64,000 bases of DNA from an archaeon (GCA_021819105.1 JAKASK010000003.1:62001-126000); one strand, 5' to 3'. Counted from the first letter of the stretch, positions 42,961 through 52,014 are shown. The notes: a model not told the origin generated them from the sequence alone. Program-made: numbers and translations.

Positions 42961-43220
42961 CCCTGGGAGGCCACCACCGTGATCAGGAGTCCGGAGATGA
43001 ACATCAGCGGGATGATGACCATGAGTATCAGGGAGCCAGGCTCCTCCTTCAGGTTCATGTAGAACGCGACGACCGCCGCGGCCTGGCTGATGGCGAAGGC
43101 TATGATCGCGGCCGCGGAGTAGAGGAGGTGGGTCGGGTCGTAGGCCAACCCCACGTAGACCTCCGCCGCGACCGCGACAAGCGTGTAGATCCAGACGCCG
43201 ACGAGGACTGGTGTCTTCAA
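42957..43220 (-). CDS. coxD: Cytochrome c oxidase subunit IV-like protein
   Basis: An 87 aa protein with three transmembrane helices matching the prokaryotic cytochrome c oxidase subunit IV family (E-V-Y-V-G-L-A-Y, F-Y-M-N-L-K-E-E-P-G). It probably stabilises the oxidase complex. It starts 11 nt after the CoxA-CoxC stop and its stop overlaps the cupredoxin start. Confidence 0.72.
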   Translation of the reverse strand: MKTPVLVGVWIYTLVAVAAEVYVGLAYDPTHLLYSAAAIIAFAISQAAAVVAFYMNLKEEPGSLILMVIIPLMFISGLLITVVASQG

Positions 43221-43230
43221 CTCAACTCGC

Positions 43231-45654
43231 CTATAGCAGGTAGAAGAGCGGGAAGAGGAAGCACCACACCAGGTCGACGAAGGCCCAGTAGAGCGCGAAG
43301 TTTTCTATCGCGGAGTAGTTGTCCTTGGTGTATGCCCCAGAGAGAGTCTTCTTGATGAGGATCACCATGACGATGAGCCCTGCGGTGACGTGGGCGCCGT
43401 GCAGTCCCACGAGGAAGTAGTAGGCGCTGGACGCGAGCTGGTTGATGGGGCTCGAAGAGGTCAGGGTGAACCCGGTCCCGGCGAGGTTGGTCCACTCCGC
43501 CACCTTGACCCCCATGAAGGTCGAGCCGAGGACGAAGGAGGCGGCGAGCCATCCGAGGAGGGCCCTCTGGTTCCCCTTCTTGATGGACAGGACCGCCATG
43601 GCCATGGTGAACCCGCTGCTCACGAGGACCATGGTGTTGAATGCCCCGAGGGGGACGTCGTGTATCGAGGTCCCCAGGGGGAAGCCGGGGACCGACTCGA
43701 TGATGAACAGATAGGCGCCGATGAAGGTCCCGAAGAGGATGACCTCGGACGAGAGGAAGATCCACATCCCAAGCTTCACCTTGGGGACCGCGTTGAAGGG
43801 CCACCTCTCGTGCCCCTGGTCGGGGACAGAGAACCTGCCCGCCATGTCGTCCTTCGCCCATCCGACGAAGGTGTAGACTGCGAGTATCCCCCCGGCCGCC
43901 ATCACGGCGAGGCCCGCCGGCGACGGATAGAAGGGGACGCCAAAGAAGAACAGCAGGGCGCCCAGCCCTAGGGAGAACGGCCTGATGGTCGTGTGCCCCG
44001 GGTGCACCTCGGCAGGCGCGGGGTGGGCCGCGGCTGCCGCTGGAGCCGCAGGCGCTGCCGCCAGCTGGCCGATCCAGCCGCCCCTGGGGGCGGCTTCAGG
44101 CGGAGGCGCCGGGGCGGGGGCGGAGACGGGGACTGGACCGGGGCCAGCGGTGCCAGCCGACCACTCAAGGTCTGTCGAGTTCCACGGGTTGGGGCCCGAC
44201 GGGGGTCCCCGGTACCAGGTGTGGACGACGTTGTAGGCGAGCAACGCCTGTGAGAAGACGAAGATGAAGGCGCCCACCGACGCTATCCCGTTGTAGAGGG
44301 GGAGGACCCCTGAGTTGGGATAGGTGAACACCCTCCTGGGCATGTCGGAGAGGAATGCCATCGGGAAGTAGAGCACGTTGAACCCGATGAAGGAGGCCAC
44401 GAAGTGGATCTTCCCCAGGTTTTCGTTGTACATCCTCTTGGTCATCAGGGGGAGCCAGTAGTAGATCCCCGCAATCAGACCGAAGATGGTGGCGCCGACC
44501 ATCACGTAGTGGAAGTGGGAGACCACGAAGTACGAGCCGTAGAACTCCCTGTCGAGGACGGGCGAGGAGAGGAAGACCCCCATCAGGCCCCCGAAGATGA
44601 AGAGGACGACGGTGCCAAGGACGAAGAGGAACGGGGTCTTGAACTGTATCCTCCCCCTGACCAAGGACAGGATGAACGCGATGACTATCACGCCGAAGGG
44701 GATCGATATCGCCTCGGTGGATACGTCGAAGACGTCCTGGAGGGAGAGCGGGATCCCAGTGAGGAACATGTGGTGCATCCAGACCCCGAAGCTGAGCGGG
44801 AGGACCACCAGCGCCGTGGAGATGATGATCCAGTTCCTCCCGGAGAGGGGCCTCCCGGTCATGGCGGGGAGGACGTTGGAGATGACCCCGAACGCCGGAA
44901 GGAGGACTATGTACACCTCGGGGTGCCCGAAGAACCAGAAGAGGTTGTCCCAGAGGATCGAAGGGTCGATGCCCGGGACGCTGAGGATCGCGGGGCTGGT
45001 GAAGAACACCGTGCCGAGAATCCTGTCCGAGACGTTCAGGGTGAAGGCGGCGATGAGGGTGGGGAAGGCATAGAGCATCGCCGTGGTGGTCAGGAGCGCG
45101 AACCAGGTGAACATGGGGATCTTCGAGAACCCCATCCCCTTGGTCCGCATCCAGAGGACCGTGGTGATGATGTTTACGCTCCCCAGGGTCACCGAGACGG
45201 CCAGGAGGAGCAGGCCGATGTACACCAGGCTGGGGCCCGGGCCAGGCTGGTAGGCCAGGGACGAGATGGGCTGGTAGGTGGTCCACCCAGACTGCGCCGC
45301 GCCGCCTGGGACGAAGAAGCTCGCCACAGCCATCAGCCCGCCGCTCAGGAACAGCCAGTAGCTGAGTGCGTTGAGCCGGGGGAAGGCGAGGTCGTCGGCT
45401 CCGATCTGCAGGGGGACGACGTAGTTGAAGAAGGCGATGGCGAGGGGAGAGAGGAACCAGAAGATCATGATTAGACCGTGCATGGTGACGGCCTGGTCGT
45501 AGTACAGGGCGCTCAGGAAGGTGTTGTTGGGGACGGAAAGCTGGACCCTCATCAGGAGGGCGAGGGTCCCCCCGGCCATGCCGAAGTAGAGCGACGTGAA
45601 GAAGTAGAGCAGCCCGATGTCCCTGTGGTTGGTAGTCGTCAGCCAGCGGCGCAC
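43231..45654 (-). CDS. coxAC: Fused heme-copper oxidase subunits I and III
   Basis: An 807 aa fusion. Subunit I (residues about 1-500) carries the haem ligand H59 in T-M-H-G, the copper-B H-P-E-V-Y (244-248, with the His-Tyr pair and the A1-type Glu), H-H at 294-295 and S-H-F-H at 379-382. A Pro/Ala-rich linker (about 510-570) leads to subunit III (about 570-807). The K-channel Lys position (usual P-T-G-x-K) reads P-F-G-V-I, so that Lys seems absent. GTG 45654 is the only start after an in-frame stop. It reduces oxygen to water and pumps protons. Confidence 0.92.
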   Translation of the reverse strand: MRRWLTTTNHRDIGLLYFFTSLYFGMAGGTLALLMRVQLSVPNNTFLSALYYDQAVTMHGLIMIFWFLSPLAIAFFNYVVPLQIGADDLAFPRLNALSYWLFLSGGLMAVASFFVPGGAAQSGWTTYQPISSLAYQPGPGPSLVYIGLLLLAVSVTLGSVNIITTVLWMRTKGMGFSKIPMFTWFALLTTTAMLYAFPTLIAAFTLNVSDRILGTVFFTSPAILSVPGIDPSILWDNLFWFFGHPEVYIVLLPAFGVISNVLPAMTGRPLSGRNWIIISTALVVLPLSFGVWMHHMFLTGIPLSLQDVFDVSTEAISIPFGVIVIAFILSLVRGRIQFKTPFLFVLGTVVLFIFGGLMGVFLSSPVLDREFYGSYFVVSHFHYVMVGATIFGLIAGIYYWLPLMTKRMYNENLGKIHFVASFIGFNVLYFPMAFLSDMPRRVFTYPNSGVLPLYNGIASVGAFIFVFSQALLAYNVVHTWYRGPPSGPNPWNSTDLEWSAGTAGPGPVPVSAPAPAPPPEAAPRGGWIGQLAAAPAAPAAAAAHPAPAEVHPGHTTIRPFSLGLGALLFFFGVPFYPSPAGLAVMAAGGILAVYTFVGWAKDDMAGRFSVPDQGHERWPFNAVPKVKLGMWIFLSSEVILFGTFIGAYLFIIESVPGFPLGTSIHDVPLGAFNTMVLVSSGFTMAMAVLSIKKGNQRALLGWLAASFVLGSTFMGVKVAEWTNLAGTGFTLTSSSPINQLASSAYYFLVGLHGAHVTAGLIVMVILIKKTLSGAYTKDNYSAIENFALYWAFVDLVWCFLFPLFYLL

Positions 45655-45677
45655 CCACGCGGTTGTCCCCGTCTAGG

Positions 45678-46304
45678 TCACCCTGATCCCATGAATGCGG
45701 CCCAGGCGGAGTCGCTGACCACGGTAAGATTGGCCTCCATGAACGAGTGGCCCACCCCGCAGAGCTGGTAGCAGCGGATGGCGTCGACGTAGGCGCCAGG
45801 GGTCGGCATCTCGAACCAGGCCTGGTTCACCTTTCCTGGGATGGCGTCCTCCTTGACGGCGAGCATCGCCACCCCGAAGGTGTGGTAGACGTCCTTGCTG
45901 GTGATGTTCAGGATTATCACCTGACCGGCGGGGACGGTGAGGTTCCCCACGGCGAAAGCCCCGTTGGGGTAGGTGAAGTTCCATCCCCACTGGAACCCGG
46001 TCACCATGATGGTGATGGCGTTGGGGTCGTGGGGGACTTCGATGTTGCTGCTGCTGGCGAAGGTCTGATACCCTGCGGCGCCGAGGGCGATCGCCATTAT
46101 CGCCACGACCCCGACGACTATCCAGAGGTTCTCCGGGCCCTTGGTCGGAGGGGGAGCGCCGGGCCTGTCCCGGTACTTGACGGCGAAGAAGAGCAGGAGC
46201 CCGATGACGAACCCGCCTGCGAGTATCGCGGAGACGACGTACCAGTTCAGCAGAAAATCGAAGGTCGCGGTCGTGGGGGGAACAGCAAGTTGTCCCGAAA
46301 GCAT
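45678..46304 (-). CDS. coxB: Heme-copper oxidase subunit II
   Basis: A 208 aa subunit with two N-terminal helices and an external cupredoxin domain holding CuA. The ligands are H in D-V-Y-H-T-F and C, C, H, M in R-C-Y-Q-L-C-G-V-G-H-S-F-M. The usual C-S-E-L-C is C-Y-Q-L-C, so the Glu that normally helps bind Mg is Gln. ATG 46304 lies 27 nt after CTTTAAGG and leads the operon coxB-coxAC-coxD-cupredoxin-diiron protein. Confidence 0.9.
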   Translation of the reverse strand: MLSGQLAVPPTTATFDFLLNWYVVSAILAGGFVIGLLLFFAVKYRDRPGAPPPTKGPENLWIVVGVVAIMAIALGAAGYQTFASSSNIEVPHDPNAITIMVTGFQWGWNFTYPNGAFAVGNLTVPAGQVIILNITSKDVYHTFGVAMLAVKEDAIPGKVNQAWFEMPTPGAYVDAIRCYQLCGVGHSFMEANLTVVSDSAWAAFMGSG

Positions 46305-46327
46305 TAGGGCGCCCGTAGGCCCGCGGC

Positions 46328-46335
46328 CCTTAAAG
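46328..46335 (-). promoter_or_regulatory. TATA box of the oxidase operon
   Basis: Minus-strand CTTTAAGG is centred 27 nt before the coxB ATG at 46304. A second box, CTTATAA at 46339-46345, lies just behind it and may give a slightly longer leader. Confidence 0.5.
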
Positions 46336-46441
46336 TGGTTATAAGCTTTGGCGGCAAATGAGCGAAACCCGGCCGCCTGGGGGCATCTTCGAGGACTCGG
46401 GTGCAACGCATAATTATCGTAAAAACCGAAGGCGCCTTCGC

Positions 46442-46549
46442 GGTGGGGTGGCGGAGCGGCTACGCGTACGCCTGCAGTGACCCGCGTCAGTGAGCGTATT
46501 CACATGGGTCCGAAAGCGGCCGAGGCCGCCGGGGCTCCCATCCCCACCT
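46442..46549 (+). tRNA. tRNA-Cys(GCA) with two apparent introns
   Basis: The acceptor GGTGGGG (46442-46448) pairs with CCCCACC (46542-46548), followed by discriminator T73, a tRNA-Cys identity base. The D-arm is GCG-GAGCGGCTA-CGC. The anticodon stem TACGC/GCGTA (46467-46471 with 46494-46498) encloses C-T-GCA-G, giving anticodon GCA. Fifteen extra nt (about 46478-46492, TGAC-CCGC-GTCA hairpin) sit after position 37. The T-stem ATGGG/CCCAT is split by about 21 nt (46515-46535, GCGGCC/GGCCGC hairpin). Removal gives a 72-nt tRNA. Position 55 appears as C rather than T. Confidence 0.85.
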
Positions 46550-46604
46550 CATAGAACTCGCCAGCGTGGACTCTGCAGGAGAAGCCGAAGTCTGGGTGAG
46601 CGGC

Positions 46605-48794
46605 CTAGATGAACAGGGCGTACAGGACTATGGCTGAGATGAACACGATGGATATGGTGTTCACGACCTTGATCAGCGAGTTGATGGCCGGACCCGCAGT
46701 GTCCTTGAACGGGTCGCCCACCGTGTCCCCCATGACGGCTGCCTTGTAGGCGTCGGAGCCCTTGCCGCCCAGCTGCCCGGTCTCGATGTACTTCTTGGCG
46801 TTGTCCCAGGCTGCGCCTCCGTTGGTCATCGTGAAGGCGAGGAAGACCCCGGAGACGACGCTCCCGATGAGCAGCCCTCCCAGGGCCAGGGGCCCCAGGA
46901 CGAACCCCACCACCAGCGGGGTGACGACGGCGAGGGCGCCGGGTTTGACGAGCTCCTTGATCGCCGCCGACGTGCTGATGCTGACCGCCTGCGCGTAGTC
47001 GGGCTTGCCTGTCCCCTCCATTATGCCGGGGATCTCCTTGAACTGGCGCCTGACTTCGTTGACGATGGTGAAGGCCGCCTTCCCGACCGCCTTGATCAGG
47101 AAGCTGGAGAAGTAGAAGGGGAGCAGACCTCCGATGAGGAGGCCGATGACCACGTAGGGGTCTGACAGGGTGAACTGGAGCTGGCCGTTCACCATGTGAG
47201 AAGAGTACCTGCTCAGGAGCGAAGGAGAGGCGGATATGATCCTGGATGCTTCGTTCTGGAACGCCTCGAAGATCGCGACCGCCGCGAGGGCCGCCGAGGT
47301 AACCGCGAAGGCCTTCGTCGTGGCCTTGGTGGTGTTCCCGAGGGCGTCCAGCTCGTCGGTGACGTCCCTGACGCTCTCGTCGAGCCCCGCCATCTCGACT
47401 ATGCCGTTGGCGTTGTCGGTGATGGGGCCGAAGGAGTCGATCGACATGATTATCCCGGTGAGCGAGAGCATTGACATCGTCGCCACCGCGGTGCTGTAGA
47501 CCCCGGTGAGTATGTCCCCTCCCGAGCCGTAGTATCCGAGGGAGTAGGAGGAGATTATCGCAACCACCAGGACGACGGCAGAAGGCGCGGTGCTGGTTAG
47601 CCCGTTGGCGAAGCCTGAGAGGAAGTTGGTCGCCGCCCCCGTCAGGCTGGACTGGGCGATCTCCTTCACCGGCCCGTAGGAGTATGAGGTGAAGTAGTTG
47701 GCGACGTTCTCTATCACTACCACCACCAAGATGCCGACGATGGCGCTCGCGAACAGGTAGTAGCTCAAAACCGAGCCGCCGAGTATCATGTTCCCGAAGA
47801 CGAAGTCGAGGGCAGCCGCCACCACCGCCGCGATGACCAGCGTGACGTTGAGCGCACGGAGGGGGTTCGACTTTATCGACTTCCTGACGTATAGGCTCCC
47901 GACCACGGCGCCGATTATCCCTGCGCCTCCGAGGAGGAGCGGGTAGACCAGCAGCCCCATGGACAGCCCCCCGGGGATGAGGGCTCCGAGTATCATGACA
48001 GCGATGGTGGTGACCACGTAGGACTCGTAGACGTCGGCGCCCATCCCGGCGCAGTCGCCGACGTTGTCGCCGACATTGTCCGCTATGACGGCGGGGTTCC
48101 TCGGATCGTCCTCGGGGATGCCAGCCTCAACCTTCCCCACGAGGTCGGCACCCACGTCGGCCGCCTTGGTGTAAATGCCTCCGGAGACCCTCATGAACAT
48201 CGCGATGAGCGAAGCCCCGAACCCAAGGCCCGCCAGCGTCGCAGGCGAGCTCGCTATGGTGTTGGAGAAGAGGACATAGAAGACGGAGAGCCCGAGAAGG
48301 TCGAGGCCCACCACGGTCATCCCCATCACCCCGCCGCCCCTGAAGGCCATGGTCAGGGCGCTCCCAAGGCCCGACTTCGCGGCCTCGGCCGTCCTCGAGC
48401 TTGTCCTGACAGTGACGGCCATCCCCACGTACCCCGCCAGGGCGGAGAAGAAGGCGCCGATGGCGAAGCCGATGGCGGTGGCCCCCCCGGTGGCGTTCGG
48501 GTAGTCGATGAGCCCGAAGATCAGCGCGACTATCAGGACGGCGACCGGGGCGATTATCCTATACTCCCTGCTGAGGAAGGCCCCTGCCCCCTGCCTGACG
48601 GCGTCGGAGATCTCCACCATCTTGGCGGAGCCTCGGTTCTGGCCCCTCAGATACGCCCAGAGGCCTGCCCCGTAGAGTAATGCGACGGCGGAGAGGCCCA
48701 GGGCCAGGTAGGCGCCTATGCTGTTGGGGGCGATGTAGGGGTCTGGCGAGGCCATCGAAGGGACCGTCTGCAGGAACCCCTGGACCTGGAACAA
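46605..48794 (-). CDS. hppA: Proton-pumping membrane pyrophosphatase
   Basis: A 729 aa integral membrane protein with about 16 helices that hydrolyses pyrophosphate and exports protons. The active-site signature is D-V-G-A-D-L-V-G-K-V-E with D-N-V-G-D-N-V-G-D-C-A-G-M. At the potassium-determining site the sequence reads G-N-T-T-K-A-T-T-K, with Lys where K+-dependent enzymes have Ala, which indicates the K+-independent type. TTG 48794 lies 30 nt after the minus-strand TTTTAAA at 48821-48827. It may complement the oxidase in energy conservation. Confidence 0.92.
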   Translation of the reverse strand: MFQVQGFLQTVPSMASPDPYIAPNSIGAYLALGLSAVALLYGAGLWAYLRGQNRGSAKMVEISDAVRQGAGAFLSREYRIIAPVAVLIVALIFGLIDYPNATGGATAIGFAIGAFFSALAGYVGMAVTVRTSSRTAEAAKSGLGSALTMAFRGGGVMGMTVVGLDLLGLSVFYVLFSNTIASSPATLAGLGFGASLIAMFMRVSGGIYTKAADVGADLVGKVEAGIPEDDPRNPAVIADNVGDNVGDCAGMGADVYESYVVTTIAVMILGALIPGGLSMGLLVYPLLLGGAGIIGAVVGSLYVRKSIKSNPLRALNVTLVIAAVVAAALDFVFGNMILGGSVLSYYLFASAIVGILVVVVIENVANYFTSYSYGPVKEIAQSSLTGAATNFLSGFANGLTSTAPSAVVLVVAIISSYSLGYYGSGGDILTGVYSTAVATMSMLSLTGIIMSIDSFGPITDNANGIVEMAGLDESVRDVTDELDALGNTTKATTKAFAVTSAALAAVAIFEAFQNEASRIISASPSLLSRYSSHMVNGQLQFTLSDPYVVIGLLIGGLLPFYFSSFLIKAVGKAAFTIVNEVRRQFKEIPGIMEGTGKPDYAQAVSISTSAAIKELVKPGALAVVTPLVVGFVLGPLALGGLLIGSVVSGVFLAFTMTNGGAAWDNAKKYIETGQLGGKGSDAYKAAVMGDTVGDPFKDTAGPAINSLIKVVNTISIVFISAIVLYALFI

Positions 48795-48820
48795 ACGTTC
48801 GCAGACGCCTCTGAATTCGC

Positions 48821-48827
48821 TTTAAAA
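48821..48827 (-). promoter_or_regulatory. TATA box of hppA
   Basis: Minus-strand TTTTAAA lies about 30 nt before the TTG at 48794, consistent with a leaderless or near-leaderless transcript. Confidence 0.5.
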
Positions 48828-48846
48828 GAATTGGGGAGGCGCTTCA

Positions 48847-49794
48847 CTAACGCTTCCGTCTTGCCAGCACGTAAGATGCTATCAGGGGGAGGACGGTGGT
48901 CACCTCTGCGTAGAGGCTCGCCTGCCTGGCCCGCTCCTTCACCTTCCCCCACGATATCGCCTCCCTGACGTGGGCTCCGCTCAGGGACCCGTCGAACTCC
49001 GACGCGGTCGTGACGTAGCACGCCCAGTCGAGCCCCCCCCTGAAAAGGTTCCACCAGATGAGGTGATGCTTGGAGATGCCTCCCCCGAGCACCAGGGCTC
49101 CGGTCTCCTTCGCCTCGGAGGTGATGTCCGAGAGCCTGCGTTCGTCCCCCAGCAGGTCGACCTGGAAGTCTCTGTGCCGTTCTCTGAACAGCCAGAGCTG
49201 GCTCCCCACCGCCCCATCCGTGATGCCAGGGACGAAGACGGGGACCCCCTTCTTCTGGGCCCAGTATAGGAGCGAGCGCTCCGAGCCCAGGTCGCGCCCG
49301 ATCTCACTGCAGAGCCCCTCTGTGGTGATGGATTCGGTGGACCCGTAGATGCGGGAGAGGAGGGGCTGCATCCTCCTTTCGATTAGCGGTCCGTAGCCTT
49401 CGAGGGGGACCAGGACGTTCCCGAGCCGGTGGTAGCCGTCCCTCCTGAGCTTCACGTCGTCCATCTCGAAGCCTCCCTGATAGTAGTCGCCCAGGGTCCG
49501 TGCGATGTCGTGGTCCAGGGTGCCGCAGGTCGTGATGATGGCATCGACCATCCCTTCCTTCACCATGTCGACGAGCACCCCTCTGGCCCCGGTGGCCATG
49601 ATGGCGGCTGGGAAGGAGAGGAACTTCACGCACCCCTGCCGCGAGCACATCGCGTTGAAGGTCGAGGCGACGTCGAAGAGATTCTTCGCCATGAACCCCC
49701 CGCCCTGGCCCATCGCGTCCACGAGCGAAGCGATGTCGTCGGAAGGCGACGCGTGCAGGTCCCGGACCTTCTTCAGCCCGGAGATCTTCCTCAT
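48847..49794 (-). CDS. dhs: Deoxyhypusine synthase
   Basis: A 315 aa NAD-dependent enzyme that transfers the butylamine part of spermidine to a lysine of aIF5A. The active-site Lys lies in L-G-G-G-I-S-K-H-H. Other family landmarks are F-L-S-F-P-A-A-I-M-A-T-G-A-R-G, T-T-C-G-T-L-D-H-D-I-A-R, V-P-G-I-T-D-G-A-V-G-S-Q and C-Y-V-T-T-A-S-E-F-D-G-S-L-S-G-A. ATG 49794 follows the TATA-like GGTTAATA (49823-49830) by about 33 nt. Confidence 0.92.
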   Translation of the reverse strand: MRKISGLKKVRDLHASPSDDIASLVDAMGQGGGFMAKNLFDVASTFNAMCSRQGCVKFLSFPAAIMATGARGVLVDMVKEGMVDAIITTCGTLDHDIARTLGDYYQGGFEMDDVKLRRDGYHRLGNVLVPLEGYGPLIERRMQPLLSRIYGSTESITTEGLCSEIGRDLGSERSLLYWAQKKGVPVFVPGITDGAVGSQLWLFRERHRDFQVDLLGDERRLSDITSEAKETGALVLGGGISKHHLIWWNLFRGGLDWACYVTTASEFDGSLSGAHVREAISWGKVKERARQASLYAEVTTVLPLIASYVLARRKR

Positions 49795-49962
49795 GAGAGA
49801 CCCCCGCAGGGGCGGGGCGCGGTATTAACCGTTCCGAGCTTCACTTTTGCGCAAGGGGTCCCTCACCTCGACGCGGCCGTCCTTGTGCGACCCCCCGCAT
49901 GGAGCGCCATGGGACGACTCTGGCCCGTCTCGGAGATATGGCCCGGCCCGCCGACGGGCCGC

Positions 49963-50928
49963 ATGCAGGCCCAAGAGCTGGAAATCTGTCAGGAGTGCGC
50001 GTCTCCCCTCCTAGACTTGGAGGAGGAGCTGGTCTGCCCGAGCTGCGGGCTGGTGAAGGAGAAGTCGACGGTTGAGCCGGCGAAGATGGGAGACGGCAAG
50101 CTCCCTCTCTTTGGGAGGCAGCCGCTGGGGAGCTTCATGGGCGCGAGGAAGCCAAGCATCGAAGAAATGCGCTCGAAAGTCTCTGGGAACAGCACCAGCT
50201 ACGGTCGGATGAAGATGCTGTCCGACTTCGCCGCGAGGGAGGGGAGCTACGCAGACTGCGGCAGGCTCATCGAAAGGGTCGGAGAGAGGCTGTTCCTCCC
50301 CCGGGTGGTCATCCTCCAGGCTGCCACGATTTCAAAGAGGGTGACGCAGGCGCCGCACAGGGGGCGGCTGACCGTCGCTGAGGTGTCCGCCTATTCGCTG
50401 GTGGCGGCGTGCAAGATAGAAGGGGTCGCGTCGGCGAGCATCAGGGAGATCCTCGTCGCCTTCGCCGACCTCGGCAAGAGGGTCTCTTCGTCGGCCATAT
50501 TTCGTCTGGCCCTCGAGTCACCGGTCAGGACCTTCGCAAGGAGGCCCGAGGAGTACCTCCCCAGGGTCCTGGCCAGGCTTTCGATGAACCGGAGGCTCTC
50601 GGTGCGGCTCGCCAAGGACGGCGTCCCGTCGTCCGCCTACCTCGGAACGCTGCGCGGGCTCGCGATGGAGATCCTGGCGCGGTGCGACCAGGTGGCGCTC
50701 GAAGGGAAGCGGCCCTGCGCCCTCGCGGCTTCGGCCGTCTACTCGGCGGAGACGGTGCTCGCGGCCCAGGAGGCCAGGAGCCTCAGGGTCACCCAGAGGG
50801 AGTGCGCCGCCTGCGGTGACGCGGCGGAGTATACGGTCAGAGAGCAGTGCGCGGCTATCTTCGGGGGCCCGGCCGCCGCGCTCAGGTCCCAGCGTAGGCT
50901 GACCCTGGCTCCTCAAACTGCACGCTGA
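49963..50928 (+). CDS. tfb: Transcription factor B (TFIIB-like)
   Basis: A 321 aa general transcription factor. The N-terminal zinc ribbon is I-C-Q-E-C-A-S-P-L ... V-C-P-S-C-G-L-V, then a B-finger/linker region (K-L-P-L-F-G-R-Q-P-L-G-S-F) and two cyclin-like repeats (about 105-200 and 205-300). The linker is divergent from the canonical R-x-x-x-L-T-x-x-R form, so this may be one of several TFBs with its own promoter preference. ATG 49963 lies 26 nt after GATAT. Its 3' end overlaps the convergent pilus-locus gene by 47 nt. Confidence 0.8.
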   Translation: MQAQELEICQECASPLLDLEEELVCPSCGLVKEKSTVEPAKMGDGKLPLFGRQPLGSFMGARKPSIEEMRSKVSGNSTSYGRMKMLSDFAAREGSYADCGRLIERVGERLFLPRVVILQAATISKRVTQAPHRGRLTVAEVSAYSLVAACKIEGVASASIREILVAFADLGKRVSSSAIFRLALESPVRTFARRPEEYLPRVLARLSMNRRLSVRLAKDGVPSSAYLGTLRGLAMEILARCDQVALEGKRPCALAASAVYSAETVLAAQEARSLRVTQRECAACGDAAEYTVREQCAAIFGGPAAALRSQRRLTLAPQTAR

Positions 50929-51643
50929 AGCTCCCCCCTGGTCCCTGTATCCCCGTCTGCTCGAGGGTGACAAGGAAGTCGACCCTGCAGGATGCGCCGC
51001 CGGAAGTGGAGTAGCCGACCGCGAACTTGAACCCGCCAGACCTTGCCAGGGCCCCGGGCCCCTGTTCGGCCTCCTGGATGACGGCTCCGGCAGCTGCGGG
51101 GGTGCAGCCCGGCAGGGTGGACCCGTTGAGGGCCGCGCCGATGGCAGCCGCTGCGACCGCGCAGTCTGCTACCCCGCTCGCGAGATGGACCCCCAGGTGG
51201 GCGTAGTGGGTCTCGGATCGGTTGAAGGTAACCGCTGCGCCCGCGGAACCGGACCCGTTGTAGCGCAGAGCCAGGTCGAGGTCGCCCGCGACCGAACCGT
51301 TGTAGGGTCGGAGCGCGGAGAGGTTGTCGTCCACCCCCGTCTCTTGGACGAGGACGGCGTTCGAGGCGACGGTGAGGCCCCCCTCCTTCTGCAGGTCCCC
51401 CAGGGCCCCCACCCCCTGCGCCACGTCCGCCATGGCGGATGAGCAGACCAGCGGCTGGGAGGCGACGACTCCCTGGGCTCCGAGAAGGATGTCGACGCCT
51501 TCGGCCGCCATTAGGACGTGGAACCCATCGGCGAGGTAGTCTTCGCCGTCGGCGACGGAGTAGAGGGCAGCGCGCCCCTGGGCGGCCGAGTAGACGGCGA
51601 GGCCCGCTATCAGTATCACCGAGAACAGTATCGAAGCTGCCAT
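50882..51643 (-). CDS. Anchored protein of pilus locus, unknown
   Basis: A 253 aa protein with an N-terminal hydrophobic helix (M-A-A-S-I-L-F-S-V-I-L-I-A-G-L-A-V-Y) and a Gly/Ala/Ser-rich ectodomain with N-x-S/T sites and spaced cysteines. The helix resembles a pilin or pseudopilin signal. It is the last of five same-strand genes divergent from the secretion ATPase. I recognise no family. Its role as a minor pilin or adhesin is inferred from position only. Confidence 0.55.
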   Translation of the reverse strand: MAASILFSVILIAGLAVYSAAQGRAALYSVADGEDYLADGFHVLMAAEGVDILLGAQGVVASQPLVCSSAMADVAQGVGALGDLQKEGGLTVASNAVLVQETGVDDNLSALRPYNGSVAGDLDLALRYNGSGSAGAAVTFNRSETHYAHLGVHLASGVADCAVAAAAIGAALNGSTLPGCTPAAAGAVIQEAEQGPGALARSGGFKFAVGYSTSGGASCRVDFLVTLEQTGIQGPGGSFSVQFEEPGSAYAGT

Positions 51644-51651
51644 GGTGGCAC

Positions 51652-52014
51652 CTACGCCGCGGCGCCTGACCAAGCTACCAGAGTCACCTGCTTTGATGCA
51701 ACGGAGAGCGTCAACTCGACCGGAGTGGCGCCTGCCGGGGGAGGGAGCCCGCAGCTTTGAGGGCCTTCGATGGCCGAGATGTCGGCGGCCGGGCTTGAGG
51801 CGGCATAGGCTGCGGCGCAGACGTCGGGGAGGGGAGCGGAGAAGAGCCATGGGACCCCCTCCCTGTCCACGAAAGCCACCAGCGCGTCCCTCAGGGCAGA
51901 CTTGGTCCGGAGGCGGTCTGCTGCGAGGTCGGCCGCTCCGGGGCTCCACACCACCATCGCGGCGATGGCCGTCAAAGCCACCATCGCGGCAACTGCGATG
52001 TCCAGGTACCTCAT
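51652..52014 (-). CDS. Small anchored protein of pilus locus
   Basis: A 120 aa protein with an N-terminal helix (I-A-V-A-A-M-V-A-L-T-A-I-A-A-M-V-V-W) and a short ectodomain with two cysteines. Its ATGA start overlaps the stop of the 28-aa gene upstream, so it is translationally coupled. It is a pseudopilin candidate; no family is recognised. Confidence 0.55.
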   Translation of the reverse strand: MRYLDIAVAAMVALTAIAAMVVWSPGAADLAADRLRTKSALRDALVAFVDREGVPWLFSAPLPDVCAAAYAASSPAADISAIEGPQSCGLPPPAGATPVELTLSVASKQVTLVAWSGAAA

